Source: Kribbella antibiotica (lineage in GTDB: Bacteria; Actinomycetota; Actinomycetes; Propionibacteriales; Kribbellaceae). From it: DNA of 51,564 nucleotides. The notes under the pieces are model-generated. The model did no database searches and was not told the origin of the DNA. It saw only the letters and a list, made by a program, of their open reading frames with translations. The translations under genes and the position numbers were made by a program. The DNA lies in the NCBI RefSeq assembly GCF_004349055.1, contig NZ_SMKX01000050.1:1-51564 (forward strand), read 5' to 3'. Below, piece after piece: positions 8,420 to 18,646 of this stretch; within the stretch, counting starts at the first letter, position 1; each line of letters starts with the position of its first letter.

Positions 8420-9199
8420 ATGAAGACTCTGGGGGATCGACGCAATTGGACCGACGACGACTTGCGCTCGGCCGTGAAAGCCAATCATTCTTGGCGCGGT
8501 GTCGCGCGAGCACTGGATCTGAAAGGCACCTCGGCAGGGGTGATCCGAACGCTGAAGCGGCACGCCGGTCGGCTCGAACTCGACTCGGCCCACTTCACGG
8601 GCCAACGCCCATGGTCGGACCAGCAGCTCCGAGAAGCGGTGCCGAAGGCAACGTGTTGGGCCGACGTGCTGTCGGCCCTCGGCGTCCTCGACAACGGCGC
8701 CAGTCGTGTGCGCGTCAAGGGCCACGTGGTCCGGCTGGGCCTGGACTTCGCGCACCTCAAGGGCCCGCGCGAGGAAGCCTCCGAAGACGATGTATTCAAC
8801 GGGCCGGTTCGGATGGACACGCTGCGATATGCGGCATCAGCGGTAGCCATGGCCTGGTTCACACTGCGCGGCTGTGCTGTGGCCCTACCGATCGAACCTC
8901 AGGAGTACGACTTGCTGGTCACAACCACCAAGGGCGTGCAACGGGTTCAGGTGAAGACGTGCGCCGCCCGCAACAGCAAAGGTTACTGGGGCGTGGGCAT
9001 CGGCCGACGTCCATACACGCTCGACAAGACCGCGAGCAAGATGCCGTACGACCCTGACGCGCTAGATCTCTTCTTCATCCTGCTCGGAGACGGAAGCATC
9101 TATGTCATCCCCAGTTTGGTGCTGGCTGGGAAGGTCGGGATTTCCGCCGAGAGCTACGCCCCATATCGGGTGGGTGACGCCTCGAGCCTGCTGCAGTGA
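8420..9199 (+). CDS. PD-(D/E)XK endonuclease with two N-terminal helix-turn-helix repeats
   Basis: A 259-residue protein of two parts. Residues about 7-60 and 63-115 are two copies of a DNA-binding motif with W(T/S)DxxLRxAV at the start and L(E/G)LDxAH at the end. This motif is familiar from the N-termini of phage and intron HNH endonucleases. Residues about 120-259 resemble the PD-(D/E)XK family of I-Ssp6803I-type group I intron homing endonucleases: Asp164 in EYDLLV, then Gln177-Val-Lys179 in RVQVKT. No intron is visible and the gene is freestanding, next to tRNA-Pro. ATG 8420 has no ribosome site but fits a leaderless start from the damage promoter. Its role could be repair, restriction or remnant homing; the promoter favours a DNA-damage role. 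Confidence 0.78.
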   Translation: MKTLGDRRNWTDDDLRSAVKANHSWRGVARALDLKGTSAGVIRTLKRHAGRLELDSAHFTGQRPWSDQQLREAVPKATCWADVLSALGVLDNGASRVRVKGHVVRLGLDFAHLKGPREEASEDDVFNGPVRMDTLRYAASAVAMAWFTLRGCAVALPIEPQEYDLLVTTTKGVQRVQVKTCAARNSKGYWGVGIGRRPYTLDKTASKMPYDPDALDLFFILLGDGSIYVIPSLVLAGKVGISAESYAPYRVGDASSLLQ

Positions 9200-9226
9200 G
9201 GGGGCACCGGTCAGCGGTGCCCCCTC
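9198..9226. terminator. Bidirectional terminator between the nuclease gene and mmpL
   Basis: A perfect 12-pair GC-rich stem (9198-9209 with 9215-9226) with loop GTCAG begins in the nuclease stop codon. It lies seven bases from the end of the convergent exporter gene and serves both strands. Confidence 0.85.
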
Positions 9227-9232
9227 GCGCGG

Positions 9233-11422
9233 TCAGTGGACGTCGGCGAGTTCCTTGGTGCCGGGCTTCTCCTGCGGGCGCAGGGATTCTCCTTCGATGT
9301 CGACGTTCGGGGTGATCCGGTCGAGCCACTTCGGGAACCACCAGGCGGCCTTGCCCAGGAGGCTGAGGACGGCCGGTACGAGCGTCATCCGGACGACGAA
9401 CGCGTCGATCAGGACACCGATCGTCAGGCCGAAGCCGATGGCCTTGATGATCGGGTCGTGGACGAGGATGAAGCCGGCGAAGACGGAGGCCATGATGAGG
9501 GCGGCGGCCGTGACGACGCGGGCGCCGTGGCCGAGGCCTTCGACGGTGGCCGGGGTTGCGGCCTTGCCGTGCACGAATTCTTCGCGGACCCGGGAGACGA
9601 TGAAGACCTCGTAGTCCATGGCCAGGCCGAACAGGATGCCCATCATGATGATCGGCAGGAAGCTGACCATCGGGCCGGGGTTGTCGATGCCGAACAGGCT
9701 GGCCAGGTGGCCCTGCTGGAAGACGGCGACGGTGATACCGAAGGTGGCGCCGATGGTCAGGACGAAGCCGAGGGTGGCCTTCAGCGGGACCAGGATGGAG
9801 CGGAACGCCAGCAGTAGCAGCAAGAACGACAGCCCGACGATCAGCAGGAGATAGATCGGGAGGGCGTCGGCCAGTTTCTGCGAGACGTCGACGCCGACTG
9901 CAGTGTTGCCGGTGACAGCGATCGTCGTACCGGGGGTTTCGAGCGGTTTGATCGTGGTGCGGAGGTCCTTGACCAGGTCGCTGGTCGCCTCGGAGGCGGG
10001 GCCGCTCTTCGGGATGATCTGCAGCAGGCGCGTCTTGCCGTCTTCACTGGCGGCGGCCGGCTGAGCTGCGATGACGTCCTTCAGCGTGGGCGCCTTGGCG
10101 AGGATCTGCTCGACGATCGTGTTCGACTGAGCGGGGTTGTCCGTCTTCACCACGACGATGAGCGGACCGTTGGCGCCCGGCCCGAAGGCTGCGGCGGTGA
10201 GGTCGTAGGCGACCCGCTGGTGGCTGCCGGCCGCGGCTGACGCACCGTCCGGCAGCGCGAGCTGCATGTCCTTGGCGGGGATCGCCAGCAACCCGAGACC
10301 AACGATGCCCAAGGCAACGATCGGGACGCGGAAGCGGGTCACGAAACGGCCCCAGCGGAAGCCGAAGCCCTCCTTAGCTGTTGTGCCATTGACCGATGGG
10401 GCTGCCGGCGCCTTGCGAACCTTGCGCGGCAGAATCCGGTCGCCGATGAAGCCGAGCATGGCCGGAACCAGCGTGAGGGCAACCAGTACGGCGGTCAGCA
10501 CGGTCGCCGCGGCCGCGAGGCCCATCGCGGTCAGGAACGGTACGCCGACCACGGACAACCCGGCGAGTGCGATCACTACCGTCGCCCCGGCGAATAGTAC
10601 GGCGGAACCCGCGGTCGCAGTCGCCCGTGCCACCGACTCCTCGGCGTCCATGCCTGCGGCGAGCTGAGTGCGGTGCCGCGAACTGATGAACAAGGCATAG
10701 TCGATACCGACCGCCAGGCCGAGCATCAACGCCAGGATGGGACCGGTCGACGACACATCGGTGAACGCTGTCACGACGAACAGGCCGGCCATCCCGGCGG
10801 CAACACCGAGCAGGGCCGTCAGGAGCGTCATACCGGCTGCTACCAGTGAGCCGAAGGTGATGACGAGCACGAGGGCTGCGACGACGACGCCGATGACCTC
10901 GGTGACACCGACCTCCGGTACGCCGCCGACCACCTGGCCGCCTGGGACCACCTGCAGGTCGCCAGTGCTCAGCGTGGACAGGCCGTCGTACGCCTCGGTG
11001 GTTGTCTTGGCCAGCTCATCGGCGGGCTTGGCGAACTGCACGCTGATCAGGCCGGTACGTCCGTCCGGGCTGATGGCCTTGGTGGTGAACGGGTCGAGTG
11101 CCGCAATCACCTCGGGCACCTTCGCGGCCTTGGCGACGGTCGCGCCGACGGCGGCCTTCACGTTCGGGTCGGCCAGCGTCTTGCCGTCCGGCGCCTTCAC
11201 CACGATCGTCGCCGACGCGCCACTGGCGGCCGGGAGATCGTGCTTGAGGGCGTCGAGGGCGCGCTGCGACTCGGTCCCCGGGATCGAGAAGGTGTTCACC
11301 GTCTTCCCGCCGAGGGTCAGCGCACCGACCCCCAGCGCGACGATGAAAACCGCCCAGATCGCGGCGATCAGGCGCCGGCGCTGGTAGGAGAACCGGCCGA
11401 GCCGGTACAGGAGGTTGGCCAT
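9233..11422 (-). CDS. MMPL-family RND transporter
   Basis: A 729-residue inner-membrane transporter of the MMPL/RND superfamily, driven by the proton gradient and exporting lipids or hydrophobic drugs. The layout is typical. One TM helix near the N-terminus is followed by an extracytoplasmic loop (residues about 40-175), five TM helices containing GLAVGIDYALFISSRHR, a linker, a second extracytoplasmic loop, and five further TM helices with GLAMDYEVFIVSRVREE. The two Asp-Tyr pairs in GIDYALF and AMDYEVF are the proton-relay type residues of the family. The tetR gene lies 84 bases upstream on the same strand, so TetR-MMPL is probably one autoregulated unit. The substrate is unknown; toxic small molecules induce many such pairs. 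Confidence 0.92.
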   Translation of the reverse strand: MANLLYRLGRFSYQRRRLIAAIWAVFIVALGVGALTLGGKTVNTFSIPGTESQRALDALKHDLPAASGASATIVVKAPDGKTLADPNVKAAVGATVAKAAKVPEVIAALDPFTTKAISPDGRTGLISVQFAKPADELAKTTTEAYDGLSTLSTGDLQVVPGGQVVGGVPEVGVTEVIGVVVAALVLVITFGSLVAAGMTLLTALLGVAAGMAGLFVVTAFTDVSSTGPILALMLGLAVGIDYALFISSRHRTQLAAGMDAEESVARATATAGSAVLFAGATVVIALAGLSVVGVPFLTAMGLAAAATVLTAVLVALTLVPAMLGFIGDRILPRKVRKAPAAPSVNGTTAKEGFGFRWGRFVTRFRVPIVALGIVGLGLLAIPAKDMQLALPDGASAAAGSHQRVAYDLTAAAFGPGANGPLIVVVKTDNPAQSNTIVEQILAKAPTLKDVIAAQPAAASEDGKTRLLQIIPKSGPASEATSDLVKDLRTTIKPLETPGTTIAVTGNTAVGVDVSQKLADALPIYLLLIVGLSFLLLLLAFRSILVPLKATLGFVLTIGATFGITVAVFQQGHLASLFGIDNPGPMVSFLPIIMMGILFGLAMDYEVFIVSRVREEFVHGKAATPATVEGLGHGARVVTAAALIMASVFAGFILVHDPIIKAIGFGLTIGVLIDAFVVRMTLVPAVLSLLGKAAWWFPKWLDRITPNVDIEGESLRPQEKPGTKELADVH

Positions 11423-11506
11423 CGGATGGCATCCGTTCTGACGTGCGGGCAGAAGCCGGCCGCCCGTCCTCTGGTGGCGAGCCGGTAGAACAAATCTTTG
11501 GGTGGA

Positions 11507-12052
11507 TCAGTTGGGTCTGAGCAGGCGGCGCAGGCCGATGTCGCACAACTGCCGCAACTCTTCGTCGGTCTGTTCGCCGGGGTGCCGGCACTCGCCCATC
11601 AGGCCGCCGATGGCGAACCCGGCCAGGCCGAGTTCGAGCCTGCCGTCCGACCCGGCCAGGAACCGCTGCAGCCGAAGGCCGTCGGCCACCAGCTGACCGA
11701 TCTCCGGGATCTCGTGAATGACCGGAATGATCTCCTGGACCACGTCCATCACGCCGCGATAGTGGATCGCGAGTTCGGTGAACTTCCCGATCGCGAACTC
11801 CTGTGCCGCATCGTTCGACAACTTCTCGGCCGCCTCGACAACCTTCGCCAGGTCGGCCGCAGCCGGCTCCAGCACTGCGGCCAGCACAGCCATCTTCCCG
11901 TTGAAGTGGTAGAGCACGGTCGCCTTCGAGCACCCCGCCGCCGAGGCGATGTCCTGTAACGAGACCGCGTTGAAACCCCGGTCCTGGAACAACCCCATCG
12001 CCTGTCGCACAATCTCGTGCCGAGTGCGCTCACGGGCCGGAGTGGTGGTCAT
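11507..12052 (-). CDS. TetR-family repressor of the MMPL exporter
   Basis: A 181-residue TetR regulator starting at the ATG complementary to 12050-12052. The N-terminal helix-turn-helix contains GFNAVSLQDIASAAGCSKATVLYHF, broken here as GFNAVSLQDIASAAG then CSKATVLYHF, a canonical TetR DNA-binding motif. The C-terminal part is a ligand-binding helical domain. Longer upstream frames would cross the operators and are rejected. Two ACCGATCGG palindromes immediately upstream are the likely self-operators. The exporter gene follows downstream on the same strand, suggesting that the pump's substrate relieves repression. Confidence 0.92.
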   Translation of the reverse strand: MTTTPARERTRHEIVRQAMGLFQDRGFNAVSLQDIASAAGCSKATVLYHFNGKMAVLAAVLEPAAADLAKVVEAAEKLSNDAAQEFAIGKFTELAIHYRGVMDVVQEIIPVIHEIPEIGQLVADGLRLQRFLAGSDGRLELGLAGFAIGGLMGECRHPGEQTDEELRQLCDIGLRRLLRPN

Positions 12053-12065
12053 GCCCCCATCTTCC

Positions 12066-12100
12066 CTGACCGATCGGCCAGTTTTCAACCGATCGGTCAG
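12066..12100. promoter_or_regulatory. Paired TetR operators
   Basis: There are two palindromes. The first, CTGACCGATCGGCCAG (12066-12081), is centred near 12073. The second, ACCGATCGGT (12088-12097) with a TCAG flank, is centred near 12092. The centres are 19 bases apart, suggesting two TetR dimers. They lie 14 bases upstream of the tetR start. Confidence 0.82.
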
Positions 12101-12131
12101 GATTGTGCCCCGCATCACGGAAACTCGCCCT

Positions 12132-12250
12132 TTGAGCACCCACCAGTCACATTTCCCTGCCGCCAGTGACTGATCGGTGCTCAAGGCCGCCGTTTCCACT
12201 TGCCTTGAGCGCGAATCAGCCATCCGCGCGGCGAATGCGTGACTGGTGGG
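12132..12250. repeat. Nested inverted repeats in the divergent promoter region
   Basis: TTGAGCACC (12132-12140) pairs with GGTGCTCAA (12176-12184), and inside it CAGTCAC (12144-12150) pairs with GTGACTG (12166-12172). CCCACCAGTCAC (12139-12150) can alternatively pair with GTGACTGGTGGG (12239-12250). The region separates tetR from the next + strand gene. It may hold binding sites or alternative RNA structures for that gene. Confidence 0.6.
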
Positions 12251-12323
12251 AGCGCAAAGGGGAGTGGTCGGAAATGAGAGGCGTAGGGGTGCGCCGACGC
12301 GGGACACTCGTGGAGTGATCGTG

Positions 12324-12932
12324 ATGCAGCCCGTCCTCGAGGTCGCCCGCTCGGACGGCTTCGACCTTTGGCCGGTGGCGACGATGGCGCCGTACGGCTG
12401 GCTGGCCCTCGGTGGCGAACTCACACCTGCCGAGATCGGTACGGCGGTCCATTGCATCGTCGACTATGTCGCCGTCGACCCCGGCGACGAGCCTGCGATG
12501 CCCGCCGATCCGCTTGACGCGTTCCTGCACGGACTACTCACGGTGGACGCACCCATCGCGCCCGGTGGGCTGCGGGTCATCGACGACGCCTCAGACGTCA
12601 CCTTCGTGCCGGGCTGCTGTGATGGGCTGGAGGATTGGCGCGACTGGCGGCGGCTGTTCAGTGCTGGCGGCACGATCGGTTTCGGACATCCACCGACGTC
12701 ACCGTCTGCCGAGCGAGTCGGCGACTGCATCCTGCTCACGGTCGATGCCGAGCAGGACGGAAGCCCGACGATCGAATTGCCGGTCGCTGAGCTCAGCCGT
12801 TTGCTGGATGCAGTCGAGCGGGATCTGACCGACTTCTACGCGCTCGTCGTCGAGTGGGCGCCTCGGCACTTGCCCGGGCGGGAGGCGGCGGTGAGCGCGG
12901 CCATCGCCCGGGTGCTGGATCTGGAGGGCTAG
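12324..12932 (+). CDS. Hypothetical protein
   Basis: A 202-residue acidic protein that I do not recognise. ATG 12324 is chosen because GGAG sits eight bases upstream; the preceding frame crosses inverted repeats. There is no signal peptide or membrane helix. Notable features are a conserved-looking WPVATMAPYGWLALGGE stretch near the N-terminus, a GCCDGLEDWRDW segment with two adjacent cysteines, and an alternating acidic C-terminal half. Its stop is one base from the stop of the convergent hydrolase gene. Codon use is like its neighbours. It is probably a cytosolic protein of actinobacterial distribution; no function can be assigned. Confidence 0.7.
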   Translation: MQPVLEVARSDGFDLWPVATMAPYGWLALGGELTPAEIGTAVHCIVDYVAVDPGDEPAMPADPLDAFLHGLLTVDAPIAPGGLRVIDDASDVTFVPGCCDGLEDWRDWRRLFSAGGTIGFGHPPTSPSAERVGDCILLTVDAEQDGSPTIELPVAELSRLLDAVERDLTDFYALVVEWAPRHLPGREAAVSAAIARVLDLEG

Positions 12933-12933
12933 G

Positions 12934-13593
12934 TCACCAGCCGCGTCCGCGCCACTCGGCGACGCTGGGGCGTTCGGTGCCGAGGGTGGTGTCGCCGCCG
13001 TGGCCGGGGTAGACCCAGGTTTCGTCGGGGAGGGTGCCGAAGAGTTTGGTGTCCACGTCGTTGAGGAGGGACTCGAAGCGCTTCGGGTCTTTTTCGGTGT
13101 TGCCGACGCCGCCGGGGAAGAGGCAGTCGCCGGTGAAGACATGCGGGGCGCCGTCGGGGTCGTCGTAGACGAGGGCAATGGAGCCAGGGGTATGGCCGAC
13201 GAGGTGGATGACGCGGAGGCGGCAGTCGCCGACGGAGATCTGGTCGCCTTCGTCGGCGAGCTGGTCGGTCGGTATGTCGATGCCTTCGGCGTCGAAGCGG
13301 CCGGCGACGGTCGTGGCGCCGGTGGCGGCGACGACCTCGGCGAGGGCCTGCCAGTGGTCGCCGTGGCGGTGGGTGGTGACGATACGAGCCAGGCCGCCGT
13401 CGCCGATCAGGGTGAGCAGGGTGCTCGCGTCGTTGGCGGCGTCGATCAGGACCTGCTCATCGGTCTGCCGGCAGCGCAGCAGGTAGGCGTTGTTGTTCAT
13501 CGGCCCGACGGCGACCTTGGTGATCATCAGCTTGGCCAGCTCGTGGGTCTGGGCGGGCCCGCCGACCTCGACGTTTCCGTGGTACTCCGGCAT
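12934..13593 (-). CDS. Metallo-beta-lactamase-fold hydrolase (glyoxalase II-like)
   Basis: A 219-residue hydrolase starting at the ATG complementary to 13591-13593, with GGAG six bases upstream. The zinc signature THRHGDHW (HxHxDH) is intact. Later ligands appear in HLVGHTPGS, FTGDCLF (bridging Asp) and YPGHGGDTTLG. This is the pattern of hydroxyacylglutathione hydrolase-like enzymes, which cleave thioesters. In actinobacteria, which use mycothiol, the substrate may be a mycothiol conjugate; that is an inference. It is divergent from uvrA, as remembered from Streptomyces gene order. Confidence 0.9.
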   Translation of the reverse strand: MPEYHGNVEVGGPAQTHELAKLMITKVAVGPMNNNAYLLRCRQTDEQVLIDAANDASTLLTLIGDGGLARIVTTHRHGDHWQALAEVVAATGATTVAGRFDAEGIDIPTDQLADEGDQISVGDCRLRVIHLVGHTPGSIALVYDDPDGAPHVFTGDCLFPGGVGNTEKDPKRFESLLNDVDTKLFGTLPDETWVYPGHGGDTTLGTERPSVAEWRGRGW

Positions 13594-13681
13594 GCGACGC
13601 TCCCTGGAATCTAGGTGCCTGCTCTGACTACTCCGGCTGATCCTCGCACCCCCGCCGATTTGCACGGAAGGCCGGTTCCGA

Positions 13682-13697
13682 TCGAATATACTTTCGA
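13682..13697. promoter_or_regulatory. LexA (SOS) box-like palindrome upstream of uvrA
   Basis: TCGAATATACTTTCGA matches the actinobacterial SOS box TCGAAC-N4-GTTCGA at 10 of 12 fixed positions. It lies 107 bases before the uvrA start, just upstream of the second damage promoter, and 89 bases from the start of the divergent hydrolase gene. Confidence 0.6.
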
Positions 13698-13729
13698 AAC
13701 GGTTGCTCCGCTCGGCAGCTTGGAAGTTT

Positions 13730-13752
13730 TTGTCGGTGGGCCTCGATAGCAT
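13730..13752 (+). promoter_or_regulatory. PafBC/RecA-independent DNA-damage promoter of uvrA
   Basis: TTGTCGGTG (13730-13738), eight bases, TAGCAT (13747-13752) is an exact match to TTGTCRGTG-N8-TAnnnT. Transcription start would be near 13759, giving a leader of about 30 bases before the GTG at 13789. Confidence 0.82.
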
Positions 13753-13788
13753 CACGGGGCATGCCCCGGTCAACCCCCGAGAACGTCT

Positions 13789-16911
<3,123 letters not shown>

Positions 16912-16919
16912 CACCGCGA

Positions 16920-16945
16920 CCTCCCGCCTGATTCCGGGCGGGAGG
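16920..16945 (+). terminator. Terminator after uvrA
   Basis: A perfect nine-pair GC stem (CCTCCCGCC at 16920-16928 with GGCGGGAGG at 16937-16945) has an eight-base loop, just after the uvrA stop. No T-run follows, which is common in high-GC genomes. Confidence 0.7.
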
Positions 16946-17112
16946 ACGCGTCGGCGTCGTGGTCGTGCCGTCCGAGGGGACGGGGATAGTTGCCTTCACC
17001 AACAGTCATGCCGGCCGACGGTTCACCGACGAACTCCGGACCGCTGGTGGGGCGGAACCGAATGACCCGGTTCGCCGTCGGAGCAGGCGGTAGTCACCGG
17101 TGCCGGAGTGAC

Positions 17113-17149
17113 CCATAGCTCCGACTATGGTTGCGCTCGCGGCGCAACC
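17113..17149 (+). other. Two adjacent hairpins in the leader of the ESX island
   Basis: CCATAG (17113-17118) pairs with CTATGG (17125-17130). It overlaps by two bases with a perfect eight-pair stem, GGTTGCGC (17129-17136) and GCGCAACC (17142-17149). They stand ten bases before the GGAGGAG ribosome site of the first small ESX gene. They may stabilise the abundant esx mRNA or form alternative structures; the two stems compete for GG at 17129-17130. Confidence 0.55.
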
Positions 17150-17170
17150 AATTACCTCGGAGGAGAAACC

Positions 17171-17509
17171 GTGACCGGACGTTGGGACATGGGCCAGGAC
17201 ACCCTGAGCCAGTTGGCGAAGAAGACCTCGAGCGGTACCCAGGACCTCGGTGGCCTGGTGAAGCAGCTGGTCGCTGCCGCTCAGCCGCTGGAAGGCAAGA
17301 TGAACGGTGCCGGCAAGCAGATGTTCGACGGGTTCAAGGCCCAGGTCGACGGCATCGCGGGCGACCTGAACGCGGGACTCGCCGCGATCAACCAGGGCCA
17401 GTCCGGGATGGACACCGCCTTCCGCGGCGGTGACAGCGAGATGGCCGACCAGGCGAAGAAGGCGCAGGGGTCCGCGGACTTCACTGCCGCCAAATTCGGT
17501 AAGCGCTGA
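17171..17509 (+). CDS. Small WXG100-like ESX protein, first of a pair
   Basis: A 112-residue helical protein. GTG 17171 is chosen for GGAGGAG at 17159-17165. Size, helix-turn-helix hairpin pattern, Ala/Gln/Lys content, lack of a signal peptide and position beside a second small protein all fit WXG100 secreted proteins of type VII systems. The canonical Trp-x-Gly turn is replaced: the aligned segment is KMNGAGKQMFDGF, with Met-Asn-Gly where WxG is expected. Probably forms a dimer with the product of the next gene and is exported by the EccC/EccD system encoded downstream, or acts as a chaperone for the giant effector. Confidence 0.72.
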   Translation: MTGRWDMGQDTLSQLAKKTSSGTQDLGGLVKQLVAAAQPLEGKMNGAGKQMFDGFKAQVDGIAGDLNAGLAAINQGQSGMDTAFRGGDSEMADQAKKAQGSADFTAAKFGKR

Positions 17510-17523
17510 GAGAGGAACTGACG

Positions 17524-17829
17524 ATGGCAAACCGCAACAGCTACGACACCGGCGCTTCGGGCGAGGTCCAGTCGACGATCAACAGCCTCGCCGGTCAGAT
17601 CTCCGGCCTGATCGCTACCCACAAGCAGAACGTCACGGCCGCGCTGTCGGACGCGTCGGCCAGCGGTGTGACCGAGAACTACCGTGGCGTCGAGGACCGC
17701 TTCAACAAGGCGGCCGACCAGACGCTCGCGATCATCAAGACGCTCAAGGACACGATGGCGCAGAACGACACGACCGCCGCCGCGACCCTGAAGAAGGCGT
17801 CGTCCGCGGTCGACGGCATCGGCGGCTGA
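17524..17829 (+). CDS. Small WXG100-like ESX protein, second of a pair
   Basis: A 101-residue helical hairpin protein, 14 bases after its partner and preceded by AGAGGAA. The hairpin turn reads ENYRGVEDRFNKAA, so Tyr-Arg-Gly stands where Trp-x-Gly is usual. The pattern of two amphipathic helices around this turn and the tandem arrangement support a WXG100-family pair. A C-terminal YxxxD/E export tag is not obvious; the short tail ends in SAVDGIGG. Confidence 0.75.
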   Translation: MANRNSYDTGASGEVQSTINSLAGQISGLIATHKQNVTAALSDASASGVTENYRGVEDRFNKAADQTLAIIKTLKDTMAQNDTTAAATLKKASSAVDGIGG

Positions 17830-17928
17830 CCGCCCGCATCGCATCCCTGGCCCTGGACACCTCGACCCCACGGTGTCCGGGCCTGTCGTCGGCCGGGCGG
17901 GTCTCCGGCAGACCTGAGGAGTGACTGA

Positions 17929-18294
17929 GTGGACTGGGATATCAATGTCGAGGGCGTGAGCAAGGTCCTCACCGACACCGGTGCCGCGGCGACGCCGTTC
18001 GACGGGCTGGCCAAGGACTACGGCACCAAGCTGCAGACCGTTTCGGAGGGCCTGAACTACAGCTCCTTCATGGTCGTCGCGGCTGCGATCGGTGAGTACG
18101 CGCAGCACTGGGCGCCGACCATCGAGGCTGCGGCCAAGCAGATGAGCGCGTCGCTGATGGGCGCCCAGAACGCCGTCAAGGCGTACATGGAAGGCCAGAA
18201 CGAGATGGCTCTGAACGCGCAGCGCGCGGCCGGCCGCGGCGAGATGCCGGTTGTGCCGGGCGTCGGAGCGCACGGAAGGAACCGCGCCGTATGA
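17929..18294 (+). CDS. DUF6507-like ESX-associated protein
   Basis: A 121-residue protein beginning MDWDINVEGV and continuing with a long helical region. From memory it resembles the DUF6507 family found in Streptomyces type VII loci, which start with a similar WDI...GV motif. GTG 17929 has TGAGGA upstream. The C-terminal 25 residues are Gly/Arg/Pro-rich and unstructured. It lies between the small ESX pair and a further small gene whose start overlaps its stop (ATGA), so it is part of the same operon. Function unknown; a substrate or substrate chaperone is likely. Confidence 0.65.
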   Translation: MDWDINVEGVSKVLTDTGAAATPFDGLAKDYGTKLQTVSEGLNYSSFMVVAAAIGEYAQHWAPTIEAAAKQMSASLMGAQNAVKAYMEGQNEMALNAQRAAGRGEMPVVPGVGAHGRNRAV

Positions 18295-18566
18295 GCGAGC
18301 AGGAAGCAACACCGGCGCCGGACGACGTCGCCCAGGCCGGTCGCGTGCGACTGGCCGACTGGCTGACCGCCGAGGCCGGGAACCCCGAGCTGGCGACATC
18401 CGTCGAAGAGCTCGCGGGATGGCCGGCGTACCAGGCTGAGGAGTTCTTGGTCTTCGTGCCGCCGGGCTTCGCCAACCGGATCTTCTTGCTGACAGACCGC
18501 GGCATCACGTCGTTCGCCCCGAGCGAGCAGAGCCTGCCGCAGGCGATGGAAGCGGCCCGGCAGTAG
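18291..18566 (+). CDS. Small ESX-island protein of unknown function
   Basis: A 91-residue cytosolic protein whose ATG overlaps the preceding stop. Central segments include a hydrophobic strand-rich part, EEFLVFVPPGFANRIF, followed by LLTDRGITSFAPSE. I do not recognise the family. Its tight coupling to the DUF6507-like gene and position just before the giant effector suggest a secretion adaptor or effector chaperone; that is a guess from context only. Confidence 0.6.
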   Translation: MSEQEATPAPDDVAQAGRVRLADWLTAEAGNPELATSVEELAGWPAYQAEEFLVFVPPGFANRIFLLTDRGITSFAPSEQSLPQAMEAARQ

Positions 18567-18646
18567 TCGTGACCGCGGTGCCTTGGCACTGAACGCCGTA
18601 CCTGAAGTAGATCGTCGACCCACGTGTGTGCGAGGACTGAGCTGAC

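Noticed and set aside
8369..9199. Integrative element at tRNA-Pro
   Set aside because: No integrase gene and no second copy of the tRNA 3' end are visible in the window.
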